Shown: positions 36,666 through 45,226 of the stretch, one piece after another
Position numbering within the stretch: the stretch's first letter is position 1
Layout: the number at the start of each line of letters is the position of its first letter
Assembly (NCBI GenBank): GCA_046330395.1
Contig: JAXLSS010000004.1
Location: 124,001-188,000 of the forward strand
Length of the DNA stretch: 64,000 nucleotides
Direction: 5' to 3'
DNA from: Ga0077560 sp046330395
Lineage (GTDB): Bacteria; Actinomycetota; Thermoleophilia; Miltoncostaeales; Miltoncostaeaceae
Program-made: the position numbers and the translations under genes
Notes under the pieces: generated by a model
Database searches by the model: none
The model's input: only the letters and a program-made list of their open reading frames with translations
What the model was told of the DNA's origin: nothing

Positions 36666-37799
36666 TCAGATCTCCAGCACCCGGCCCAGCAGCATGCCGG
36701 CGTCCTTGGATGCGACGCCGTCGCCGTACAGCGGGCCCTCCGCGTTGCGGCAGCCCAGGGCGCGCAGACGCGCCGCGATGGCCTCGTCGGCCACACCGGA
36801 GGCGAACGGCACCAGGCCCAGGTGACGGGCAACGGACATGGCCGTCTGGATGACGGCCCAGTCGCCACCGGCGATGAGCGCCTCGTCCAGCACAACGCCG
36901 TCCACCGGCAGGGTGCGCAGGGCCTCCATGGCCGACGCCCCGCCGCCGAAGCGCTCCAGCGCCGTGCGGACGCCGGCCCGGCGCAGGGCGCTGAGCGCCT
37001 CGCGGGTGCCCTCGCCGCCCTGGGCGGCCTCGCTCTCGGGGATGCGCAGCCACAGGCGGCTGCGCGGTGCGCCGGCGCGGCGCAGCACGGCCTCCACGAA
37101 CGGCGGCAGGCCGCCGTCGGTGATGGCGCCGGGGGCGGACACCATCACGAAGGGCTGTTCGCTGGCGTGCTTGCCGTTGCTCCACTCCGCAAGTGCCCCG
37201 GCGGCGCGGGCGATGATGCGCTGCAGTGCGGCACCGGTGACCTCGCCGCCGTCGGCGGAGGTGGCCAGCACACCGGCGGTGCGGCCGCTCGCCAGGTCCA
37301 CCACGGGGGCGAACAGGGCGGCCACGGGCGGGCTGGTGACGGGGGCCGCGCTGGCACCGGTGCGGCGCAGGCGCCGGCCGGTGACCATGTCCTCGGCCTC
37401 CTCGATCACCACCAGGAACGCCACGGTGTCGTCCCAGGCCACGGCCTGGGCGCGCACCTCGATACGGCGGGTGCCGTTGGCCACGCGCACGATGGCCGAC
37501 AGGCCGTCGGTGATGGGGGTGTCGCCCTCGAAGGGCAGTGTCCCGCCGGGCTCACATTGCGGCACCAGGGCGTTCGCCACGGGGTTGGCCAGCAGCACGC
37601 GGTTGTCCTCGGCCACCACGGCGATGCCGATGGGCAGCGCGTCGATGACCGACTGCAGCCGCCGGTCGGCGCGCTCCACGGCGTCGCGCATGGCGGTCAT
37701 GCGTTCCTCGGTCACCTCCAGCAGCCGCGCGACCTCCGCCGCGGGGCCGACGACCGGGGCGTCCATGGGGGTGAGTGTCTCGGGGGGCATGTCGCTCAT
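36666..37799 (-). CDS. PAS plus degenerate EAL-domain protein (377 aa)
   Basis: ATG 37799 overlaps, as ATGA, a TGA that would end mobA in another frame. A coiled segment (LLEVTEERMTAMRDAVERAD) leads to a PAS domain (LPIGIAVVAEDNRVLLANPV). An EAL fold fills the last 240 residues (ALFAPVVDLASGRTAGVL; ALSALRRAGVRTALERFGGG; VDGVVLDEALIAGG; LVPFASGVADE; AEGPLYGDGV). The catalytic signatures are gone: no EAL triplet, DDFG replaced by ERFG, KID by VLD, and the AEGVE motif by ASGVA. So it is not a normal phosphodiesterase and may sense the nucleotide or a partner protein. The frame continues upstream into mobA without a stop (see findings). Confidence 0.72.
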   Translation of the reverse strand: MSDMPPETLTPMDAPVVGPAAEVARLLEVTEERMTAMRDAVERADRRLQSVIDALPIGIAVVAEDNRVLLANPVANALVPQCEPGGTLPFEGDTPITDGLSAIVRVANGTRRIEVRAQAVAWDDTVAFLVVIEEAEDMVTGRRLRRTGASAAPVTSPPVAALFAPVVDLASGRTAGVLATSADGGEVTGAALQRIIARAAGALAEWSNGKHASEQPFVMVSAPGAITDGGLPPFVEAVLRRAGAPRSRLWLRIPESEAAQGGEGTREALSALRRAGVRTALERFGGGASAMEALRTLPVDGVVLDEALIAGGDWAVIQTAMSVARHLGLVPFASGVADEAIAARLRALGCRNAEGPLYGDGVASKDAGMLLGRVLEI

Positions 37800-38421
37800 T
37801 GGGTGTGAGGGGCCGGTGGGAACATGCGACGCGGGTGGGCCGGATCCTGCCGCTGCGCCCGGGTGAGGGGGTGCCTCGGAGGCGCGGTCCAGCTCGTCCT
37901 GCGTATTGATGTTCTTCAGGGTCTCGGCCGGGCAGTGCACGATGTTGAGCGGAAGGGCATCCAGCACGGCCATCATCGACAGGCGCCCCTCCCCGATGTG
38001 GCGCTCCAGCACCTCGCGTAACGGACCCGCCTCGTAACGCGCCACCAGCGGCTGCGGGCGCCCGTCGGGCCCGGCGGCCACGGCGTGCCCGGGGGGCGCG
38101 GCCATCAGGCGGGCCATCGCCTCCTGCGCGAACGGCACGTCACACGACAGCACCAGCACGGTGGGTGCCGTCACCGCCGCCAGGCAGGTGGCCAGCCCCA
38201 CGATGGGGGCGTCCGGCCCCGGCCGGTCTCATCACCACCGGCACCGGCAGCGGTGGCAACAGCACCTCGGGACGGCTGGACACCACCACGCGGTCGCAGT
38301 GCTCCCCCAACAGCGCCACGGCGTGCTCCACCAGGGTGCGCCCGCCCAGCGACACCGTGGCCTTCGGCGCGCCCATGCGGCGACCGGACTCTCCCGCCAG
38401 CACGATCCCGTCCACGGTCAT
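37796..38421 (-). pseudogene. mobA: molybdenum cofactor guanylyltransferase MobA, frameshifted
   Basis: Transfers GMP from GTP to molybdopterin to form the dinucleotide cofactor. ATG 38421 gives MTVDGIVLAGESGRRMGAPK, the LAGGxSxRMGxxK signature with Glu in place of the second Gly. The frame shifts near 38215 within a GGCCCCGG run; then VLVLSCDVPFAQEAMARLMA carries the CDxPF motif, followed by PQPLVARYEAGPL and LKNINTQDEL, the family's end. After that the frame runs on into the PAS-EAL protein through a Pro/Gly-rich stretch; one further shift would give the stop RRMFPPAPHTQ. It diverges from moeA by 35 bases, matching a cofactor pathway unit. Confidence 0.8.
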
Positions 38422-38456
38422 TGCGCCAGTATGCCCTGGGGCCGGTTGGTGGCAGC

Positions 38457-39637
38457 ATGTGCGCGTGGCCACCGAGCGGGACACTTAAGCGCGCGCTGGC
38501 GCTGGTGGACGAGCACGCTGCGGATGCCGGTGGAGCCCGTGCCCGTGGGCCAGGCCGAGGGCCGGCGCCTGGCCGAGGACGTGCGGCTGCTCACCGACCA
38601 CCCGCCGTTCACCAACTCGGCCATGGACGGCTGGGCCGTGCGTTCGGCCGACGGCGCCGCGCCCCGCCGCGTGGTGGGGGAGAGCGCCGCCGGGGCGGCC
38701 GTGGCACGGGCGCTGCAGCCTCGGCGAGGCGGTGCGCGTGTCCACGGGCGCGGCGATGCCCGCCGGTGCCGACGCGGTGGTGCCGGTGGAGGTGGCCGAC
38801 GAGTCCGCGGACACGCTCACGGTGCGCGAACCACCCTCGGCGGGCGTGTTCGTGCGCACGCGGGGCAGCGACGCCGCGGCGGGCGACTTGCTGCTCACGC
38901 GCGGCACGCACCTGGGCGGCCACCACCTGGCGGCGGCCGCGGGGGCCGGCCACCCGTTCCTGGCCTGCGCGCGCCGGCCGCGGGTGGCCATCGTGGTGTC
39001 CGGGGACGAGGTGGTGCCCGTTGGGACCCCGCTGGGCGCCGGTCAGGTGTGGGACGTCAACGGCACCGCGCTGCCCGCGCTGGTGCGCGCCGCGGGTGCC
39101 GAACCGGTGTCATGCGTGCACGTGGGCGACGACCGCGAGGAGACCGTCCACGCGGTGCGGGCCGCGGTGCAGTCGGCCGACGCGGTGTTCACCTCCGGGG
39201 GCGTGTCCATGGGCCCGCACGACCACCTGCGGCCCGCGCTGGCACGGGTGGACGCCACCGAGGTGTTCTGGGGCGTGGGCATCCGGCCCGGGCACCCCCT
39301 GTGGCTTGGCGCCGTGGGTGATGTGCCGGTGCTGGCGCTGCCCGGCAACCCGGTGTCCAGCGTCGTGTGTTTCCTGGTGTTCGGCCGGGCCCTGCTGGGG
39401 TGCGCCGACCCGTGGGTGATGCTGCCCCTGGCCGCCGAGTGGCGGCCTCAGACGCCGCGCACCGACCTCATCCGCTGCACGCTCACCGACGCCGGGTTGT
39501 CACCCGCGCAGCGGCAGTCATCGCAGGACATCACGTCCCTGGCGGCGGCGACGCACATCGCCGCCGTGCCGCCGGGGTCGGACACGCTACGCCCGGGCGA
39601 CGCGGTACCCGCGCTCGCCCTGCCGGACGGGGCCTAG
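38457..39637 (+). pseudogene. moeA: molybdopterin molybdenumtransferase MoeA, two frameshifts
   Basis: Inserts molybdenum into adenylylated molybdopterin. The start ATG 38457 gives LKRALALVDEHA; one shift near 38515 leads to MPVEPVPVGQAEGRRLAEDV and the hallmark FTNSAMDGWAVRSAD. A second shift near 38720 gives LGEAVRVSTGAAMPAGADAV, then IVVSGDEVVPVGTPLGAGQV, TSGGVSMGPHDHL and LALPGNPVSSVVCFLVF. From 38732 onward the frame is clean. All family blocks are present in order. Since the neighbouring molybdoenzyme requires the cofactor, the shifts may be consensus errors. Divergent from mobA. Confidence 0.85.
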
Positions 39638-39849
39638 TAGGGGGAGCGCTGCGTCGCCTCGGGCGCCGCAGCCTCGCTGGAGGCCTCGGCCGCCGCGGCG
39701 TCCTCAGCGGCCAGGTGGCCGTCCAGATCCAGGGCCGCGCGCCAGTCCTTGTGCAGCTCGCGGTGCCACGGGCTCAGCTTCCTGCCGTGGTTCGGGATGG
39801 CCTGCGGGTTCGAGCCGAACCAGCGGTTGGGGTGTTGGGATTCGATCAT
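39634..39849 (-). CDS. small hypothetical protein (71 aa)
   Basis: ATG 39849. The N-terminal half is polar and well ordered in composition (MIESQHPNRWFGSNPQAIPN, HGRKLSPWHRELHKDWRAAL), with Trp and His residues unusual for a chance frame. The C-terminal half is an Ala/Glu-rich, probably helical or disordered tail. The stop overlaps the end of convergent moeA by four bases. No known family. Confidence 0.55.
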   Translation of the reverse strand: MIESQHPNRWFGSNPQAIPNHGRKLSPWHRELHKDWRAALDLDGHLAAEDAAAAEASSEAAAPEATQRSPY

Positions 39850-39932
39850 GCGCTCAACCCTAGCGAACCCGGTGGCGCCCCCCACGTGGCGCATGCCGGT
39901 GCGCGGGGGGCACTTGGTACCGTGTGCGTCCC

Positions 39933-40005
39933 GCCGGAATAGCTCAGCTGGTAGAGCAGCCGCCTTGTAAGCGGCAGGTCAGGGGTTCGAGTCCCCTTTC
40001 CGGCT
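39933..40005 (+). tRNA. tRNA-Thr(TGT)
   Basis: A 73-base cloverleaf: acceptor GCCGGAA/TTCCGGC, D-arm GCTC/GAGC, anticodon stem CCGCC/GGCGG-like arm around loop CTTGTAA (anticodon TGT, threonine), T-arm AGGGG-TTCGAGT-CCCCT, discriminator T. CCA is not encoded. No integrase adjoins it. Confidence 0.93.
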
Positions 40006-40133
40006 CTCCACATGTTGCCTGCAAATTGCCGATTTGCGAGCGGTCGTCGCTCGCCACGTGCTGCACCCGTGAAACCCGGAGGTGGCGTGATGGACGACCC
40101 GATCGAACGCGCTGAACCACGCGGTCGACGGTG

Positions 40134-40460
40134 ATGGACCGACTCGCCCGGTTCCTCACGCTGCGCACGCTGACGGTGATGAGCGCGGTGCACTCGACCC
40201 TGTTCACGGTGCTGATGGTCTTGGCGGTGGGCTTCAGCGGGCCCCAGCCCGCCACCTTCATCTTCGGGTTGAGTCACGGCATCATGTTCCCGCTCATGGG
40301 GGTGGCCGTTGGCATCGCCGCGCGGGCGGGCACGGTGTCGTGGACCACCGCGCTCGTGGTGATGCTCGTGGGCGCCGTGGCTCCCCACTTCGGCACCTGG
40401 GATTTCATACGGGAGGGCCGACGGCGGGCGGCCGAGGGCGCGGCACGGAACGGCACCTGA
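40134..40460 (+). CDS. small three-to-four-helix membrane protein (108 aa)
   Basis: ATG 40134 (GTG 40131 is adjacent). Hydrophobic stretches: MSAVHSTLFTVLMVLAVGFS, FIFGLSHGIMFPLMGVAVGI and VSWTTALVVMLVGAVAPHFG, then a basic tail (FIREGRRRAAEG). The layout resembles DUF3817-type membrane proteins but the match is not strong. It is convergent with the DsbA-like gene across a 95-base gap. Confidence 0.6.
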   Translation: MDRLARFLTLRTLTVMSAVHSTLFTVLMVLAVGFSGPQPATFIFGLSHGIMFPLMGVAVGIAARAGTVSWTTALVVMLVGAVAPHFGTWDFIREGRRRAAEGAARNGT

Positions 40461-40555
40461 CGAAGCGCTTCCCGCGGGCGGTCACCCGATTGGCACGGGG
40501 GGATCCTCGGTCACGATCGGGGAGACAGAGGAGCGCGATGGCCGTAGACGCCGCC

Positions 40556-41260
40556 CTACCGGACCTTCCGGATGGCCGCCTGGAACGCGGCGAAGTCCCG
40601 GCTCTCCGATGTAGTGACGCGCCCCCTCGGACCCCGGATCACGAAGAACGGCGTGCCGTCCAGCCCGTCGCGCGCGGCGGCCTGCTCGTTGGCGTACAGC
40701 TCGGCGGTGACCGCGCCGGAGCCGTAATCGCGCGTCCAGGCGGGCATGTCCAGGCCGACGGCCCGGGCCACCCGTGTGACGACGGCGTCGGTGACCCAGG
40801 CGGTCCCCTCGTCCTGCTGCACGGCGAAGAGCGCCTCGGCGAACTGCAGCATCCGGTTCTGCCGCTCCGCGGCCATCGCGGCGAAGACGCCGCGTTCGGT
40901 GTCGCCGCCCAGGCGGGCGCCGCCCTGGCCGTCCGGGAGCCGGATGGGGCGCAGCGTCAGGTCTACCCGCCCCGCCGTGACCTCGTCCCGGATTAGCCGG
41001 GGGAGGATGTTCCGGGACGCCGCCGCGCAGAACGGGCATTTGAAGTCGGCGTACTCGGTGATGTGGACGGGCGCGGTGGCGCTGCCGAAATGGTTCCCCG
41101 CCTGCGGGATGCCTGCTGCGAGCGCCCCGGCCGTTGCAGCCGCGCGGTTCACGGCGCCCTGGGCGGCCGAACCACCCGACCCGCGCAGCTGGAACGCCAC
41201 CAGCGCCACCACGAGTGCGACCGCGGCGAGCGCCACGATGGCGAGGGTTCTTCTGGACAC
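40556..41260 (-). CDS. DsbA-family thiol-disulfide oxidoreductase, membrane-anchored (234 aa)
   Basis: GTG 41260 with GGGAG at ideal spacing. A single N-terminal helix (residues 6-24, LAIVALAAVALVVALVAFQL) anchors it outside the membrane. The thioredoxin-like domain has the redox motif CPFC at 75-78 (ADFKCPFCAAAS) and the cis-Pro loop DGTPFFVIRG near residue 200, with the helical insert typical of DsbA between them. It catalyses disulfide formation in exported proteins; the DsbB at 59 kb may re-oxidise it. It is last in a leftward unit after an ECF sigma factor and a membrane protein, implying envelope-stress control. Confidence 0.88.
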   Translation of the reverse strand: MSRRTLAIVALAAVALVVALVAFQLRGSGGSAAQGAVNRAAATAGALAAGIPQAGNHFGSATAPVHITEYADFKCPFCAAASRNILPRLIRDEVTAGRVDLTLRPIRLPDGQGGARLGGDTERGVFAAMAAERQNRMLQFAEALFAVQQDEGTAWVTDAVVTRVARAVGLDMPAWTRDYGSGAVTAELYANEQAAARDGLDGTPFFVIRGPRGRVTTSESRDFAAFQAAIRKVR

Positions 41261-41274
41261 GCCGGCTCCCGAGC

Positions 41275-42433
41275 TCAGTGGGACCAGCCCAGGCGGCCGG
41301 CCGCGACGCCGCGCGTGGTGCCCACCCTGAGCCGTCCGAGTCCGTGTGCTTGCACCGCGGCGCGCTGCGCGGTGGTGAGCGGGTACCGGCCGTACACCTC
41401 CACCAGGAGGCTGCGACTCGTTGCGTTCGTGAAGAAGCCTGTACTGGTGGATCCACCGCTTGTACGGCAGGCCGTCGCAGCAGCGGAAGTGGCGCGCCTC
41501 GCGCAGCGTGAGCGGCAGGTGCGCATACGCCGTGTCTCCGCTGCCGCGCGCTCCGAGCCGGGCGAGGATGATGAGGTCGCGCGGCCCCAGTGTGGCGATG
41601 GTGGTGAGGGGATCTCGGACGGGCGGGTCGCGGAACGGCACCGTCGCCGCCCAGGCGTAGGCGGCAGGTGCGCGGGGCGTGCCCCGACGGGTGCCGGTGA
41701 CCCACGCGGCCGCGCGCGGTCGAGGCGCCCGGGACCCGCAGCGTCGCGAGCACCCGGTTGGCCTGGGCGATCAGCTGCGGGCCGTAGGCCGGCAGCGCCG
41801 GGCGGGCGGTGATCACCTGCGGGCGCGGGTCGATGCCGACGCGGATCGTGGTGGGCACGCCACCGATCAGGCCGACGTTCCGGATGGCCAGCACCGCGGT
41901 GGCCTGGCCCTCGTACGGCAGCCGGAAGTCCGCGGCGCCGACGCGCACCGGCAGCCGGGCCGTGGGCCAATTGGTGCGGGGATCGGCCGGGAAGGCGGTG
42001 ACCTCGATGATCATCTGTCGCGGCGTGAGCGCGGCCGCGGCCGCCTCGCCGCCCTGGTCGGTGGCGAACCCCGGCAGCGTGGGAGCGTTGCTCACACGCA
42101 GCACCCGCGTGACGCCGTTGCAGCACGGCGTGGTGTAGCTGCCCCACACCGCCGCCCAGCCATCCGGGATGGTGAGCCACGGGCCGGTTCCCACCCGGTG
42201 GCCGGTCGCCGGACGTTCCTTCGGGGCCCGGGAGGGCGCGGCGATGAGCAGCACCACCAGAGCGGTGGCCACCGCGGCGAACATCGCGGAAAGTGGGAAG
42301 CCAGCGTGAGGCGGGTGCGGGTGCGCGGGGTGCCGGCGCCACCGCGGCGCGCGCCCGGGGCGGTGGCCTGGGGGTGCGGCCGGGGCAGACCGTGGCCCAG
42401 ACGGGCCAGCTGAGCTTCGATCTCACCGTTCAC
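41275..42433 (-). pseudogene. putative anti-sigma / membrane protein, frameshifted
   Basis: GTG 42433 overlaps the stop of the upstream ECF sigma gene as GTGA. The first 45 residues (VNGEIEAQLARLGHGLPRPH) are cytoplasmic. A shift near 42295 leads to a membrane helix (MFAAVATALVVLLIAA) and a long outside domain: LTIPDGWAAVWGSYTTPCCN, MIIEVTAFPADPRTNWPTAR, TTIRVGIDPRPQVITARPAL. Further shifts near 41705 and 41430 are needed to reach TTRGVAAGRLGWSH and the stop at 41275. A CCN pair and a second CC (FRCCDGLPY) are notable beside a DsbA gene. Gene order, not homology, supports an anti-sigma role. Confidence 0.5.
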
Positions 42434-42945
42434 GGGGTCACTCCCAGAAGGTTCCGCAGTTGTGCGATGCCGCGGCCGCAGCGGGACTGGGCGGTGCCCA
42501 GCGGCACCCCCAGGATGTGGGCGGTTTCGGCGAGGCTGAAGCCGAGGACGTGGTGGGTCACCACGGCGGCGCGCTGGTCCACCGGCAGCCGTCGCAGCGC
42601 CCGCACCAGCTGGGCCGATTCGAACGGCTCGCCGGGGTCGGCGACGTCCGCGGCCTCGTCCAGGGCCGTCAGGCGGCGGCGGGCGCGCAGCATGTCGATG
42701 GCGGCGTTGACGACGATGCGGTGCAGCCACACCCGGAACGGCCGTCGGCCGTCGAACCGCTCCAGCCGGGCGATGGCGCGCTGGAAGGCGTCCTGGGCGG
42801 CGTCGTCGGCGGCCGACCGGTCGCCCAGCACCGCGAAGGCGGCGCCCCACGCCCCGTCCCAGTGCCGGGCGAACAGCTCGCCCACCGCGTCGGCGGACCC
42901 GCGCCGCGCCGCCTCCACCAGCCGCTGTTCATCGGAATCGTTCAT
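42430..42945 (-). CDS. ECF RNA polymerase sigma factor (171 aa)
   Basis: Region 2: LVEAARRGSADAVGELFARH and DDAAQDAFQRAIARLERFDG, then FRVWLHRIVVNAAIDMLRAR. Region 4: LPVDQRAAVVTHHVLGFSLA, ETAHILGVPLGTAQSRCGRG. Length is typical for group IV factors. It heads a leftward unit with the membrane protein (4-base overlap) and DsbA. It diverges from another ECF gene across only 122 bases, so the two promoters share that interval and cross-regulation is possible. Confidence 0.88.
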   Translation of the reverse strand: MNDSDEQRLVEAARRGSADAVGELFARHWDGAWGAAFAVLGDRSAADDAAQDAFQRAIARLERFDGRRPFRVWLHRIVVNAAIDMLRARRRLTALDEAADVADPGEPFESAQLVRALRRLPVDQRAAVVTHHVLGFSLAETAHILGVPLGTAQSRCGRGIAQLRNLLGVTP

Positions 42946-43067
42946 GCCTCTTCCAACACAACGACCGGGAGGGCGCGTTTGTTCCCCGGGGCCGGCGGGC
43001 CGCGTCGCCCCGGTGCGATCGTAATTGCACTAAACAAACCGTGCACACTGTGGCATCTGTTCATGTG
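42946..43067. promoter_or_regulatory. shared promoter region of two divergent ECF sigma operons
   Basis: The 122-base interval contains an AT-rich patch (GTAATTGCACTAAACAAACC at 43021-43040) that contrasts with the surrounding DNA. ECF factors usually drive their own operons, so the -35/-10 elements are expected here, but I cannot assign individual boxes with confidence. Confidence 0.35.
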
Positions 43068-43586
43068 ATGCCCGACGTCCTGATGCCTGAGCCCCATCTG
43101 GCCGACGCCCCGTTCGCGGGGCGGCTGGAGGGCCTGTACCGCGGCCACCACGCCCGCATGCTGACCGTGGCCACCGCCATCACCGGCGATCCCGAGCTGG
43201 GACGTGAGGCCGTGCAGGACGCATTCGCCGGAATGCTGGCGGGCTCCGGCCCCCGGCAGGCCGACCGCCTGGAGCCCTGGGCCTGGAAGTGCGTGGTCAA
43301 CAGTGCCCGCCAGGTGCGCCGCGGGCAGCGGCGCCGGGGCCGGCACGTGGGTCCGGACGACGGGATGGAGGCCGTGGCGCGCGAGGTTGACTCCCCGGAC
43401 GCGCTGGTGCGAGCCGCGGTGGCCGCGTTGCCCGAGCGGCAGCGGACGGTGCTGTTCCTGCGGTACTACGCCGACCTCGACTACCCCACCATCGCCCGGA
43501 CCCTGGGCATCCGCACCGGCACGGTCAGCGCGGCACTGCACGCGGCGCACGCAACGCTGCGACGCACACTGGAGGGACGGCGATGA
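43068..43586 (+). CDS. ECF RNA polymerase sigma factor (172 aa)
   Basis: Region 2: LEGLYRGHHARMLTVATAIT and GREAVQDAFAGMLAGSG, then LEPWAWKCVVNSARQVRRGQ. Region 4: LPERQRTVLFLRYYADLDYP, TIARTLGIRTGTVSAALHAA. ATG 43068 is chosen; a GTG at 43041 would add nine residues. The stop overlaps the next gene as ATGA. Divergent from the ECF/DsbA unit. Confidence 0.87.
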   Translation: MPDVLMPEPHLADAPFAGRLEGLYRGHHARMLTVATAITGDPELGREAVQDAFAGMLAGSGPRQADRLEPWAWKCVVNSARQVRRGQRRRGRHVGPDDGMEAVAREVDSPDALVRAAVAALPERQRTVLFLRYYADLDYPTIARTLGIRTGTVSAALHAAHATLRRTLEGRR

Positions 43587-45211
43587 GCGACGATCGTGAT
43601 CCGCGCGTGGCGCGGGCGCTGGACGGCATCCAGCCCGCGGTGAGCCCCGAACCCGACTGGGGGGATGTGGTGCGGCGTCAGGAGCGGCGCGCGACGTCGC
43701 CACCCGCACCGCGCGGGGTTCGGCGGTGGGCGCCGAGCCTGGTGAGCACCGCCGTGGCGGTGGGGTTGATCGGGGTGCTGTTCCTGCACACCGACCGGCA
43801 CGCGTCCACGGGAGGCGGGGTCGATCCCCGCAGCGGCGTGCGGGCCGTGGTACAGGTCGTGTCCACCCGCCCGGATCAGACCGACGCCCAGGCGGCAGCG
43901 CGGGAGGCGCAGATGCTCGGCGAGCTCGCCCATGCCCAGGGCATCGACGGCTTCCGGGCCGCGTCCGACGGCGACCGGGTGACCGTGTTCATGCCCCGCA
44001 CACAGGAACCCGGCTACCTGCGCAACTGGCTGGTGACGGCCGGGGGGCTGGAGGTGGTGGATATGCGCGGCGCCACCCTGGCCCAGGGGAAGCTGAGCAG
44101 TCCGGGCGACCTCGGCAGGGTCGTGCGCGCCGTCGCGGCGGCCACCCTGAGCCCGCCATCCAGCTTCTACCTGGTGGCGAACGATGCCCCCGTGCTGGGT
44201 CCACTCGCGACACGTTCGGCGGCAGCCACCACCCCCGTGATCCGCGGCACCAGGGCGGGTCGACATGTGGTGGGCGTGCCGTCCGATGTGCTGATCACCT
44301 CCCTCCCGCACGGCGTGGCCGCCATTCGTCGCGGCCCGGTGACGCCGGGGGACATCGAGAAGGTCACCGTGGAGGCCGACGAGGTGCACGTGCAGGTGGG
44401 CCCCGGCGCCGCAGCCCGGGTGCAGCAGCGTGCCAACCCGGTGTTCCGGATGGTGGAGCGCTCCGGATCCATTCCCCAGCTGGTTGCCCAGTTCCGGTTC
44501 GCCGGCTTTGACGCCGCCACGAGGACCCTGCGGTTCGCCTACACGCCTCCGGCGGCGCAGGGCATCGTCGTGACGCCCCAGCAGGCCACCGACGAGGTCG
44601 CCAAGAGCTCGCGCGCCGGCGGTGCCGACGCGCTCATCGGAATCGCATCGGTGGCCGCCGTGGGACCGGCGCTGCCGCGGCCCGGCATCCGTCCGACCAC
44701 CATTCCCAGCTTCATCCGCGGGGTTGCGGACCTATCCCCCGAACTCTCCACGGTGCGCGAGGTGCTGCAGGGCACCGACCCGGATGGGCGTGCCTGGCAT
44801 GTGTACGCGTATCGCCTCAAGGCCATCGGCGAGGTCATCTCCACTGATGGCGGCACCGGAGGTTGCCCGGTGGATCCGGCCCAGCCGGCCATCGTGCCCT
44901 GCATGGGCGGCGGAGGATCCGGCACGCACGTGCTGGTGGGCCGCACCGGCCCAGGGGTGGCGTCCATCACGGTGACCTACGCCAACGCACCGCCGGCGAC
45001 GGCCGCCGTGGGCAACGGCTACTTCCGGGTGCTGCTGCACCAGACCGACATCGTGAAGGCGCTCATCGCGACCGATTCCGCGGGTCGCCGGCTGGGGCGC
45101 CTCACGCCGGCCGACGCGGGTGGCGAGCTGCTGATGGCGGAGCCACCGCCCGCGCCGTCGGGCTGTCCCAAGCGCACCAGCTGCACCACCGCCACCAGGA
45201 CCACGCCGTGA
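43583..45211 (+). CDS. putative anti-sigma factor with large outside domain (542 aa)
   Basis: ATG 43583 overlaps the ECF sigma stop. A 48-residue cytoplasmic part (DDRDPRVARALDGIQPAVSP) is followed by one membrane helix (SLVSTAVAVGLIGVLFLHT) and about 470 residues outside. The external part has repeated short alpha/beta segments (AVVQVVSTRPDQTDAQAAAR; VTVEADEVHVQVGPGAAARV) and a few cysteines late in the chain (GGCPVDPAQPAIVPC; SGCPKRTSC). The topology and operon position fit an anti-sigma regulator that senses an envelope signal; no ZAS motif. It converges on the GGDEF gene. Confidence 0.65.
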   Translation: MSDDRDPRVARALDGIQPAVSPEPDWGDVVRRQERRATSPPAPRGVRRWAPSLVSTAVAVGLIGVLFLHTDRHASTGGGVDPRSGVRAVVQVVSTRPDQTDAQAAAREAQMLGELAHAQGIDGFRAASDGDRVTVFMPRTQEPGYLRNWLVTAGGLEVVDMRGATLAQGKLSSPGDLGRVVRAVAAATLSPPSSFYLVANDAPVLGPLATRSAAATTPVIRGTRAGRHVVGVPSDVLITSLPHGVAAIRRGPVTPGDIEKVTVEADEVHVQVGPGAAARVQQRANPVFRMVERSGSIPQLVAQFRFAGFDAATRTLRFAYTPPAAQGIVVTPQQATDEVAKSSRAGGADALIGIASVAAVGPALPRPGIRPTTIPSFIRGVADLSPELSTVREVLQGTDPDGRAWHVYAYRLKAIGEVISTDGGTGGCPVDPAQPAIVPCMGGGGSGTHVLVGRTGPGVASITVTYANAPPATAAVGNGYFRVLLHQTDIVKALIATDSAGRRLGRLTPADAGGELLMAEPPPAPSGCPKRTSCTTATRTTP

Positions 45212-45226
45212 CCGGCTGACCGCGGT

